DNA from: Chitinispirillaceae bacterium
GTDB lineage: Bacteria > Fibrobacterota > Chitinivibrionia > Chitinivibrionales > Chitinispirillaceae
Reading direction: 5' to 3'
DNA length: 64,000 bases
Assembly (NCBI GenBank): GCA_016927235.1
Contig: JAFGNB010000333.1
Span: 1 to 64,000, forward strand
Of the stretch, positions 1-7,304 are shown piece after piece; positions within the stretch are counted from its first letter, which is position 1, and every line of letters begins with the position of its first letter. The notes beneath the pieces are model-generated. The model saw only the letters and a list, made by a program, of their open reading frames with translations. It did not search any database and had not been told where the DNA came from. A program made the translations under genes and the position numbers.

Positions 1-180
1 AAGGCGTTGCACCGGGAACTCGGCCCGGTCGAGGCACGAAGATTTATTGCAATGGCACGGCACAAGCATGAAGACAGTGTCGCACGCCACAGAAAATGGC
101 AGGAAAATCTTGATACCGAAGCATTTATCGATCAAATCATGGCCGAATATAGAAATAATCGCAGGGTTGAATTGCGATGA
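1..180 (+). CDS. Small antitoxin-like protein, 5' end cut by window
   Basis: The frame is open from base 1 to the TGA at 178-180 and gives 59 residues, so the N-terminus lies outside the window. The protein is a clear paralogue of the complete one at 1526-1750: both share the run ELGPVEARRF followed by EDSV.RHR.WQ..LD. No catalytic motif is seen. The second copy follows a PIN-domain remnant, which suggests that both are antitoxin-type partners of PIN toxins. That role is inferred from position and not from a recognised fold. Confidence 0.6.
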   Translation, partial: KALHRELGPVEARRFIAMARHKHEDSVARHRKWQENLDTEAFIDQIMAEYRNNRRVELR

Positions 181-652
181 CCTCAATTATAGCCACACGG
201 TTCCCTTGACGTGTGACGACAAGAAGAAAAGAGGCAAGCAAGTGTGGCCTTGATCTGTGGGGACTGTGTCACAATACGACTCCACAATAACCTATGTCGT
301 ATCCAACCCTCTTAACCCATCTTTCCAAGGCAACGTGAAAAACCCCTATTAGTCTTCCTCGTCGAAAAAGGGCACTATGGGCAAACCGGTTTGTCGTTCA
401 TCGAACAGCTGCCCTGTTTGAATTGATAAAACTCGAGTGAGTGCCCCGTGTGATCAAAATGAAAAAACAATCGTGTGCCACGCTCACCACCTCGTTTCGC
501 CTTGCGGGATCGGTGCAGACATTGGTTGTGTAATATTTTTTCTTCTCTGCCGGATTCATAATAGTCACCCGCTTTTACCGCAAAGGTAACCCGGGGCTCT
601 CACCGGGGATAAAAAATTTGCTGTTTTTCATGGTATTATTTATAATACCAAT
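181..652. other. Gene-poor stretch before the PIN toxin
   Basis: No convincing coding frame is present. The stretch reads more AT-rich than most of the window. A short CCCGG/CCGGG hairpin lies near 582-607. The only strong signal is the promoter/operator at 618-650, described separately. The rest may be remains of decayed accessory genes, but nothing in it can be named. Confidence 0.5.
618..650 (+). promoter_or_regulatory. Promoter overlapped by a perfect inverted-repeat operator
   Basis: TTGCTG at 618-623 is followed after 17 bases by a perfect TATAAT at 641-646. The -10 box sits inside an inverted repeat at 631-650 with 9-base arms (TGGTATTAT / ATAATACCA) and a 2-base centre. A repeat over the -10 box is the usual site for a toxin-antitoxin repressor, here probably the ribbon-helix-helix protein at 1078-1320. 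Transcription would start at or next to the toxin ATG at 653, and no Shine-Dalgarno is present, so the message may be leaderless. Confidence 0.65.
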
Positions 653-1081
653 ATGGAATTACAATGCGTCGTTATCGATACGAATGTCATTGTTGCCGCA
701 TTACGGTCACGTCAGGGAGCATCGCATGATCTTTTCAGGCTTATAGGTACCGGCAGGTTTCAACTGAATTTGTCTGTTTCGCTTTTGATCGAATACGAGC
801 GGGCTTTACTTGATCCGAAGTTGAAAATTCCTTTCAGTGCGGATGAAAAACGGAAGATTCTCAACTATGTCTGTGCAAACGCTCATCATCAGGAGATATA
901 TTTTTTATGGCGTCCGCTGTTAGCCGATCCGGGAGACGACATGATTCTTGAGCTTGCCGTGGCGTCAGGATCGCAGGTTATAGTGACATTTAATAAACGT
1001 GATTTCCGCGGTGTCGAGCGTTTTGGCATCGCCGTGAAAGCACCGATTGACTACCTCAAGATGTTGGGAGAATTACCATGA
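653..1081 (+). CDS. PIN-domain toxin of a type II toxin-antitoxin pair
   Basis: A protein of 142 residues with the layout of the PIN family (putative toxin, COG1569-like): an N-terminal VIDTNVIVAAL with the first metal-binding Asp at residue 9, a mid-protein acidic LIEYERAL, and a C-terminal ADPGDDMILELA followed by NKRDF. These acidic residues bind Mg2+ in PIN ribonucleases. It probably cleaves RNA unless bound by its partner. Its ATGA stop overlaps the start of the antitoxin at 1078, so the two are translationally coupled, with toxin first. The start at 653 is chosen because it directly follows the operator; no ribosome binding site is visible. Confidence 0.85.
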   Translation: MELQCVVIDTNVIVAALRSRQGASHDLFRLIGTGRFQLNLSVSLLIEYERALLDPKLKIPFSADEKRKILNYVCANAHHQEIYFLWRPLLADPGDDMILELAVASGSQVIVTFNKRDFRGVERFGIAVKAPIDYLKMLGELP

Positions 1082-1320
1082 GTACCATCAGCCTTAGACT
1101 GCCCGATTCGTTGCATAAGGCTGCGCGGGAAGAAGCGAGAAAGGATAATATTTCCATTAATCAGCTTGTGATGACGGCGCTAGCCGAGAAGATTTCATCG
1201 CTCAAGACAATTGATTATCTTGCCGCCCGTGCTGCAGAGGCTCCATCCCGCAGGCAATTTTTAAAACTGATGGACAAAGTGCCTGATGTAAAACCTGATA
1301 CGCATGATCGGTTACGGTGA
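1078..1320 (+). CDS. Ribbon-helix-helix (HicB/CopG-like) antitoxin
   Basis: 80 residues. The N-terminus MSTISLRLPDSLHKAAREEA followed by ISINQLVMTAL is the strand-helix-helix pattern of ribbon-helix-helix DNA-binding proteins. The charged C-terminal tail probably wraps the PIN toxin. It overlaps the toxin stop by four bases (ATGA). As the DNA-binding half of the pair, it is the likely repressor at the inverted repeat 631-650. Its own stop overlaps a GTG that opens the PIN remnant at 1317. Confidence 0.8.
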   Translation: MSTISLRLPDSLHKAAREEARKDNISINQLVMTALAEKISSLKTIDYLAARAAEAPSRRQFLKLMDKVPDVKPDTHDRLR

Positions 1321-1529
1321 CCTGTTCGCGCAGAGGCGCCTCGGTTGATTTAAAGAAAATCATCGTGTGGATGGGAATGGCCGATGCAATGCATGTCGCA
1401 TACGCGGAGTCTTGCAACGCGGAGTTTATCACTTGTGATGATGATCTTATCAGAAAGTGTCGCCGCAATATTAGTATAATCTGGTATGGGTCGCCGGTGG
1501 ATTTTGGAAAGAAGGAAAGTTTATTATGA
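1317..1529 (+). pseudogene. C-terminal remnant of a second PIN toxin
   Basis: A frame of 70 residues opening at GTG. It matches only the last half of a PIN domain: ADAMHVAYAESCNAEFITCDDDLIRKC, which includes the helix with Asp and the strand ending in CDDDL, then GSPVDF. The N-terminal half with the first catalytic Asp (the DTN motif) is missing, so it should be inactive. The GTG overlaps the antitoxin stop by four bases, and its own stop overlaps the next ATG at 1526. The coupling looks intact even though the toxin is broken. A deletion that fused two toxin-antitoxin modules would explain this. Confidence 0.6.
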
Positions 1530-1750
1530 AAATGGTCAAATGCCTGAGTCAGCACGAACTGCTTGAAAAGGGAATCGATGCATTATACAAGGAGCTTGGG
1601 CCGGTGGAAGCGCGTCGCTTCATGGCTTTTTCCCGTCCGGCCCGGCGGGAAGACAGTGTCAAGAGGCACCGCCGATGGCAGGCATCTCTTGACAAAGAAT
1701 TATTTATGACGAGAATTGAAGCGGCCCACGAACAAGCACGAAAGAGATAA
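1526..1750 (+). CDS. Small antitoxin-like protein, complete copy
   Basis: 74 residues, paralogous to the partial protein at 1-180 (shared ELGPVEARRF and EDSV.RHR.WQ). It is mostly helical and highly charged and has no DNA-binding motif that I recognise. It is coupled by ATGA to the PIN remnant at 1317-1529, which suggests that it was the antitoxin of that PIN protein. It may survive alone as a neutral remnant or as protection against toxins encoded elsewhere. The family is not named here. Confidence 0.6.
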   Translation: MKMVKCLSQHELLEKGIDALYKELGPVEARRFMAFSRPARREDSVKRHRRWQASLDKELFMTRIEAAHEQARKR

Positions 1751-1777
1751 TCCGTCTCGAATTATTTCGACGATGTC

Positions 1778-2125
1778 GTGCTCTTCCTTTCCGACATGCT
1801 TGAGAGTGTAGATGACGCAATGAAGTATGTCTCCGGCATGAGCTACGAAACTTTTATCAGTGACAGCAAGACACGCCGTGCCGTGCTTCAATGTATTGAA
1901 AACATTGGCGAAGCGGCCAAGAACATTCCTGCGGATATCCGCGGTCTCAAGCCGCTGTTGCCGTGGCGGGATATGGCACGGATGAGTGACAAGTGCATAC
2001 ACGTTTACTTTGGGATTAACCACGAGATTGTATGGTCCACCGTCACGAGGAACCTTCCGGCCGCCAGACCGGTGATAGCGAAATTGTTGGATGAGCTTCG
2101 AGCGTCGAAGCGAAAAACGCAATAG
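1778..2125 (+). CDS. HepT-like HEPN-domain ribonuclease (DUF86)
   Basis: The protein has the DUF86/HepT layout. AVLQCIENIGEAAKNIPADI is followed by RMSDKCIHVYFGINHEIVW, which contains the R-x6-H-x-Y active-site pattern of HEPN toxins. HepT toxins normally pair with an MntA nucleotidyltransferase that AMPylates the active-site Tyr, but none is encoded nearby. The first start is a GTG at 1778 with no clear ribosome binding site. Family-like residues (YFDDVV) continue upstream in frame to the previous stop, so the original start may have been lost. It may be a silent or partly decayed orphan. Confidence 0.7.
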   Translation: MLFLSDMLESVDDAMKYVSGMSYETFISDSKTRRAVLQCIENIGEAAKNIPADIRGLKPLLPWRDMARMSDKCIHVYFGINHEIVWSTVTRNLPAARPVIAKLLDELRASKRKTQ

Positions 2126-2223
2126 TACCGCCGCTTCGTTGGAAGTAAGGGTGATTGTTTTAACCCTCATCAAACCCCCTGCCGGATTATTCATCATACG
2201 ATTTCGCCCGCGCGGGAGGAGTA

Positions 2224-2256
2224 GGGAAAGAGGGATTATCTTCATCCCTTTTTCCC
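2224..2256 (-). terminator. Hairpin after the SGNH esterase gene
   Basis: A 12-pair stem (GGGAAAGAGGGA with TCCCTTTTTCCC, one G-T pair) with a 9-base loop lies 7 bases past the stop of the minus-strand gene at 2263. There is no strong T-tract after it on the minus strand, so it could serve as a 3' stabiliser and not a true Rho-independent terminator. Confidence 0.4.
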
Positions 2257-2262
2257 GGTACG

Positions 2263-3657
2263 TCACCGCATTACTGCAACATGCACCCATCCGCACCTGT
2301 CGCTTCCGGCAAGGTAAATCCCCTTGCTTCGCCGGTTCATCGAAAACACGCACCCGCGATCGGCTCTGATTTCCTGGCGGTCGACCAGCTCCCCGCGAAG
2401 ATTAGTCAGGCTGATGACCGTTCCCGGTGGTATGGATTCTGCAGCAATCAACTGCAGCCGACTGCCGCATAACGATGACGACAACATGCCCGCCGTTCTC
2501 GGCTTCTTCGCATGGGCTGGTATTGTTACGGCAAGGGGGGCAGTGGTGTCCCAGTCGAGGTTTTTCATGATGGTGTCGACAAACGCCGCGGCTATTTTTT
2601 TATTGTCTTCAACCGAGGGATGACCGTCGCATCCGTTGTACGAAAGCCCCTGGGGATACGGGGCGAAACAGACTCTCGGATGGTTGAGTGTCGTCGTCTC
2701 TTCGGTCACCACACGCTTGACGTTGGTTTCGAATGTGCTGTTCCCGGTTGATACGCAGAGGATGGCGGCATCAGGGTAATTTCCAAGCACCCGTGCGATG
2801 AACTTGTGGTAATCGCCGATATACATCGAATCGTCGGGGTAGGGTGTGGTTGAATAATCGTTGGTGCCCAGACAGATGACGACCAGTTCGGGTTCCCATT
2901 TGGTGAAATCCCAGTTCACCCCGTTGCCGGCGTCACCGAGCGTCTGGTCGTAGTGTGCGGGAAACGGCGCGGAGGAGCGTTTTGCACCTTCGCCGTAGTT
3001 GCGCACCATTCCCGCGCCCGACCAGCCGAGAATAATGCTCTGTGCATGAAATGCCTTGGTAAGGTTGGCGGCAAAGGCAAGGCCGGCATTCGTGTACTGC
3101 TTCAACTGGTTTTGGGAGCATGATCTGCCCGGGCTCTCGATGCCGTATCCTGCGGTATAGGAATCGCCGATGAATTCGATTTTCCGCTCCGGTCGGGCAG
3201 GGGCTTCTCCCAACTCTTTGCCATGGGTAATGTAGAGGCCGATGAAGGTCCCGACAGTATAATGATCCTCACTTCGAAGGATGATACGCACCGTATGGAA
3301 CTCCGGGGAGAGATCGCTTCTGAAAAAGAAGATACTGTCGGTACCCGTCGAAATGGTCGTATCGTGCTCGCCGTCGATTTCGATATCGTAGAATGCATTC
3401 CCGTGAACCATGCGCATGCCGATGATCGAACCGGGAAAAACAGCTTCAATAATTGCGCCCGACCAGTTGAACCGCGGTTTCGCCGGAGTGCTGAAATCGA
3501 AGCGTCCGTAGTAATTAATGCGGGGATCTTCGGCGGTTACAAACACCGTATCACCGGGTGTTATGGACGGGGGAACCGCCCAAAGGCGCGGAAAAGCAAC
3601 GACAAACAGCATCAGGAAGATTTGTCGGTAAATGGCGGATAATTTCCAGCCCCTCAT
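2263..3657 (-). CDS. Secreted SGNH/GDSL carbohydrate esterase (CE2-like)
   Basis: 464 residues. A signal peptide (IFLMLFVVAFPRLWA) is followed by a beta-sandwich region to about residue 155. The SGNH hydrolase domain has the nucleophile in IEFIGDSYTAGYG, the oxyanion block GWSGAGMVRNYG, LGTNDYS, and the catalytic Asp/His in CDGHPS. This domain order is typical of family CE2 acetyl-xylan esterases. The last 80 residues form a separate tail ending GIYLAGSDRCGWVHVAVMR that resembles the tail at 54371-55096 and is probably a secretion or sorting domain. AGGAGG lies 6 bases before the ATG. It stands alone on the minus strand. Likely role: removal of acetyl groups from plant polysaccharides outside the cell. 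Confidence 0.8.
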   Translation of the reverse strand: MRGWKLSAIYRQIFLMLFVVAFPRLWAVPPSITPGDTVFVTAEDPRINYYGRFDFSTPAKPRFNWSGAIIEAVFPGSIIGMRMVHGNAFYDIEIDGEHDTTISTGTDSIFFFRSDLSPEFHTVRIILRSEDHYTVGTFIGLYITHGKELGEAPARPERKIEFIGDSYTAGYGIESPGRSCSQNQLKQYTNAGLAFAANLTKAFHAQSIILGWSGAGMVRNYGEGAKRSSAPFPAHYDQTLGDAGNGVNWDFTKWEPELVVICLGTNDYSTTPYPDDSMYIGDYHKFIARVLGNYPDAAILCVSTGNSTFETNVKRVVTEETTTLNHPRVCFAPYPQGLSYNGCDGHPSVEDNKKIAAAFVDTIMKNLDWDTTAPLAVTIPAHAKKPRTAGMLSSSLCGSRLQLIAAESIPPGTVISLTNLRGELVDRQEIRADRGCVFSMNRRSKGIYLAGSDRCGWVHVAVMR

Positions 3658-3995
3658 TTTATCGCCTCCTTGGAATGCCGGTCACTCAATATGGTGTAGG
3701 GGAAAAATAATAGATGCCGTTTCAGGGTATGAGAACCCTTTTCAGGATGTATTTTCACGCAACATCAGCTGAGAAGCTAATAAATGAAAAAAGGGGGCAT
3801 GATGGGGAGATTAAAGAAGGCAGCGGCGGCTGTTGAAATTATGCGTATCGGGATGGTTACTGCCGGGGCGATGATACCGAACCCGCTGATTTCGCCGTGG
3901 AAGAGGGAAATAGTTTTGGACCTCTAAAACGAACGAGAGTATTTTTACTATTTTACAGCAGGACAGGAAGATGTTTCATTGCAGGTGGAGGGACA
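3658..3995. other. Divergent intergenic region
   Basis: This region separates the minus-strand esterase from the forward operon. A possible promoter for the operon is TTGGAC (3916-3921), 18 bases, TATTTT (3940-3945). A short open frame at 3784-3927 (47 codons) has no family likeness and overlaps that promoter, so I do not call it a gene. Nothing else is recognisable. Confidence 0.35.
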
Positions 3996-4472
3996 ATGCT
4001 GATTCAGGCTGAAATCGCATCATTCGCACTGGATCCGAATCGTAATACACCGGTTATTATTCTCAAAGAAATCAGCGGCAACCGGATGCTGCCGGTGCCG
4101 ATCGGACCGCTGGAAGCGAGCGCAATCGCCATCGAATCATTGGATGTCGCCCCTGATAAGCCCCTTACCATCGATCTTGCGAAACTTGTCATGGAACAGC
4201 TCGGCGGCAGCCTGCAGCGGGTCATCATCGGTGATATGGTTGATCAGAGCCTTCAGGCGAAAATACAGATCAGGCACGATTCGGGTATCTGTTGCATCGC
4301 ATGTCGTCCGTGCGACGCGATTGCGCTCGCTTTGCGGTGCGGGGTTTCCATGTTTATCGACGACCGGGTTCTTGACAATGTGAATTCCGGGACGTCGTCA
4401 ACAACGGAGCGGCTGCGTCGGCGGATCCGCTCGATCGATGCGATTGAATTCGGCAACTATTTCCTGGAGTAA
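3996..4472 (+). CDS. Bifunctional-nuclease-family (BFN/DUF151) protein
   Basis: 158 residues starting at the ATG at 3996, which has GGTGGAGG 5 bases upstream. The earlier in-frame start at 3897 lacks a ribosome binding site. The body matches the BFN fold: PVIILKE near the N-terminus, RMLPVPIGPLEASAIAI, and the late CRPCDAIALALRCGVSMFIDD block. Bacterial members have been linked to nuclease activity but their role is not settled. It lies 6 bases before the next gene and is probably the first gene of the forward operon. Confidence 0.8.
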   Translation: MLIQAEIASFALDPNRNTPVIILKEISGNRMLPVPIGPLEASAIAIESLDVAPDKPLTIDLAKLVMEQLGGSLQRVIIGDMVDQSLQAKIQIRHDSGICCIACRPCDAIALALRCGVSMFIDDRVLDNVNSGTSSTTERLRRRIRSIDAIEFGNYFLE

Positions 4473-4478
4473 CGCTTT

Positions 4479-6269
4479 ATGATGCAAACGCGCTCCGCGT
4501 TAATGCTTCTTTGTATCGGTTTTCAACTGCCGATCCATTCGATGGGGGAGTCGCCGCCGATTCTTCAACGATCGATACGTCTCTATGAATCCGGCAACTA
4601 CGATTCGACGATCCTCGTGATCCGCAATTACCTGCGAAAGCACGGAAGAGAGGAAACGAGCGAACAGCTGGTACCCCTGGCCGCCGAGGCGCTTGTCAGG
4701 AGGGGGGAGTTCGTTTCCGCGCACCGGCTTTTTTCGATGTATCGGATAAAATATCCGCACTCTCCCTTCATCCCGCGGTTCTGGTATATCGAAGGGATTG
4801 CTCTTGCCAAAGAGGAAAAATACCCCGGGGCGATCGCGGCGTTTTCAATGGCGCTCAAGGCGGGGGTGTCGCCGGTGCTCGATTCCCTCGTTCTCATCAA
4901 TACCGAAAAGATATGCATGCACATGGCCGCCGATGAGTTCTACGACCTCGATGCACGGGACATTCATCGCTGGCTCATGGAGATCATTAAATTTTATGAG
5001 ATAGAGAAGCTTATCGCCATCGGGCAGTTTGCCAAGGCAGAAAATTGCGCCGATGATTTCAGACGGGCGTATCCCCGTTCCCGATACGGTGCCGTGGTGC
5101 GGGAATGGATTACGCGGGCGCAGGAGGCAAAAAAGCGTACCCTGCAGATCGGGCTTTTAGCGCCGATTTCCGGGGAGGAGGAGGAGATCGGCAGGCAGGT
5201 CGTCCAGGGAGCCCAGCTTGCGATAAACCAACTGCAGCCGCAGGCCGGGCAGACCGTCAAATGCGTGGTGCTCGATACGCGGGGAAACATGATGACGACG
5301 GCGCAGAAAACCAGGGAGCTTGTCGATCAGCACAAAGTATCGGTCATTATCGGACCGGTGCTCAGCCCGACCGCCACCGTGACGGCGGCGATGCTGATCG
5401 ACAAGCAAACCGTCATGATTTCTCCCACCGCCACCGATGAGGGTATTGCGGATATGGGGGAGAATATCTTTCAGATGAACGTAACGATCGGAGTGCTGGG
5501 GAAAAAGATCGCCCGGTATGCCATCGAAAACCTTTCCATCAAGGAGTTCGTCATTCTGGCTCCGCAGACGCCATACGGCCAGATTCTTGCCGGCAGCTTT
5601 AAAGAAGAGTTGCAGCGGCGCAATCTTGAGCTTTTGGCTGAAGAGTATTTTGAGGAGGGTGCAAACGACTACCGCGTGCAGTTTCAGAATATTCGGAAAA
5701 AGCTGCTGGCACGACATCTCGAACGACTTTCCATGGAACGGGGTACCGATTTCAGAGGGACGATTACCCGTCGTGACAGTAGTTTGTATGCCGATTCGAC
5801 GCTCGCGGTGGGCGGGCTTTTCATGCCGGGGGAGGGAGAAGATGTCGTCATGCTCGCTCCACAGGTCATGTTTCACCGTATCCGCACACAGATTCTCGGA
5901 TCAAGCGGCTGGCACCAGCAAAAGGTGCTTCAGGAAGGTAAGCGGTATGTGCTCAATGCCGTTATTTCGACCAGTTTTGAGCTTGACCAGTCGGGCAAGG
6001 AGTGGGGCGAATTTACAAAAGCTTACAAACGCAGATATAATTCCGAACCCGACCGCGTTGCGGCGCTGGGATATGATGCTGCCGCCCTTATCATGAAAGC
6101 AATCAGGGAGACGGGCGGAGACGACCCCAAACGCATCCATGCGGTACTGTCAAAGACCGACAGGTACCACGGAATTTCCGGTATTATTTCATTTGAAGAG
6201 GGACGACGGGCCAATAACGAGTGCGCCGTGTATAAGATTACCGAAAGCGGATTTGTACGCGTCCAGTGA
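4479..6269 (+). CDS. TPR plus periplasmic-binding-domain protein (LpoA-like architecture)
   Basis: 596 residues with an N-terminal signal peptide (ALMLLCIGFQLPIHSMG). Residues about 30-220 are helical repeats of TPR type. From about 225 the sequence LQIGLLAPISGEEEEIGRQVVQGAQLAIN begins a type I periplasmic-binding domain (branched-chain amino acid receptor type) that runs to the C-terminus. The order helical repeats then Peripla_BP_6 is that of LpoA, the outer-membrane activator of penicillin-binding protein 1A. I see no lipobox, so direct orthology is uncertain. An alternative is an amino-acid-type solute receptor. The neighbouring ftsX and envC-like genes favour a cell-wall role. Confidence 0.6.
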   Translation: MMQTRSALMLLCIGFQLPIHSMGESPPILQRSIRLYESGNYDSTILVIRNYLRKHGREETSEQLVPLAAEALVRRGEFVSAHRLFSMYRIKYPHSPFIPRFWYIEGIALAKEEKYPGAIAAFSMALKAGVSPVLDSLVLINTEKICMHMAADEFYDLDARDIHRWLMEIIKFYEIEKLIAIGQFAKAENCADDFRRAYPRSRYGAVVREWITRAQEAKKRTLQIGLLAPISGEEEEIGRQVVQGAQLAINQLQPQAGQTVKCVVLDTRGNMMTTAQKTRELVDQHKVSVIIGPVLSPTATVTAAMLIDKQTVMISPTATDEGIADMGENIFQMNVTIGVLGKKIARYAIENLSIKEFVILAPQTPYGQILAGSFKEELQRRNLELLAEEYFEEGANDYRVQFQNIRKKLLARHLERLSMERGTDFRGTITRRDSSLYADSTLAVGGLFMPGEGEDVVMLAPQVMFHRIRTQILGSSGWHQQKVLQEGKRYVLNAVISTSFELDQSGKEWGEFTKAYKRRYNSEPDRVAALGYDAAALIMKAIRETGGDDPKRIHAVLSKTDRYHGISGIISFEEGRRANNECAVYKITESGFVRVQ

Positions 6270-6449
6270 GCCCGTTCCGTTTCCGTCGATGCGCCTGCCG
6301 TATTTTATCATTGCCCCGCATGCAGCAGCCGTGCCGTATTCAACCGGGTGTGGGGTAATCGCATGTCGGCGGGAATGGTACGATGCGGCAAGGCGGGCCT
6401 TACGGCTGCGAAACCGAAGTGCAGTGATGGATAAAGGGTAATAGTTGAG

Positions 6450-7304
6450 ATGGGGACGCTGCTGTTCTTTTTCAAGGAGGCGGTCATGGGCTTTTTTCAG
6501 GCAAAGCTGATGACCTTCGTTTCCATTGTTTCGATCGCGGTATCGCTCTTTTTCATGAGCCTTATTGTCATCGCCTTCCTGAATGTCGAGTTGCTTCTTC
6601 GCAGAGGAATCGACCGGGCGGACATAGCGGCGTACATCGAAGACGAGGCGACGGGAGACAGCAGCGTCACCGCGGAACTTCTCGAACGGGTGCGCCGGCA
6701 GCCTTCGGTGCGACGGGCGGTTTTTATCGATAAGGACAGTGCGTGGAAACGGTTCGCCACGCTTTACGGAACCGAGATGCTCGAATCGGTGGACGACAAT
6801 CCCCTCCCGGCGTCGCTGGAGATCTACCTGACCGACAATGCACGTTCGCAGGAGGAGGCCGGCAGACTCACCGACATTATCGGGGGCTTTCCCGGGATCG
6901 AGAGCGTGCGTTATTCGCGGGAGTGGATCGATCTGGTTGAGCGGTTCAGGTTTTTTTTCTGGATGGCTGTCGTCATTGTCGCCGCCACCATGAATTTTAT
7001 CCTGTATTTCATGATTTCAAATACGATCAAGTTGACGATTTATGCCCGCAAGGAACTTATTGCGCACATGCAGGTTGTGGGTGCAACGGCACTGTTCATT
7101 AAAATGCCCTTTCTTCTTGAAGGAGTACTGCAGGGGATCGTCGGAGGAGCGATCTGCATTGCAGCAATGGGCGTTTTACGCCTGTCGCTGCTGCATGTTC
7201 CGTTCTTCTGGGGGCCGAAATCATTGCCGTTTCTTGTTATTCTGGTGGGGGTGGTTTACGGGTGGATGGGAAGCGCGGGCGCGGTAAGAAAGTTTCTCGT
7301 ATAA
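6450..7304 (+). CDS. ftsX: Cell division protein FtsX
   Basis: 284 residues. One N-terminal membrane helix (residues about 20-45) is followed by an extracytoplasmic domain to about 165 and then three helices, the four-helix layout of FtsX. In other bacteria FtsX and the ATPase FtsE transmit ATP hydrolysis across the membrane to a murein hydrolase activator. The next gene, which overlaps it by 43 bases, is that activator. No ftsE is present in front of it (the 180 bases upstream are empty), so FtsE must be encoded elsewhere. The ATG at 6450 follows a weak AAAGGG. Confidence 0.85.
   Translation: MGTLLFFFKEAVMGFFQAKLMTFVSIVSIAVSLFFMSLIVIAFLNVELLLRRGIDRADIAAYIEDEATGDSSVTAELLERVRRQPSVRRAVFIDKDSAWKRFATLYGTEMLESVDDNPLPASLEIYLTDNARSQEEAGRLTDIIGGFPGIESVRYSREWIDLVERFRFFFWMAVVIVAATMNFILYFMISNTIKLTIYARKELIAHMQVVGATALFIKMPFLLEGVLQGIVGGAICIAAMGVLRLSLLHVPFFWGPKSLPFLVILVGVVYGWMGSAGAVRKFLV

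Noticed and set aside
3784-3927. Short open frame of 47 codons upstream of the BFN gene
   Set aside because: It has only a weak ribosome site, overlaps a possible promoter and resembles no protein I know.
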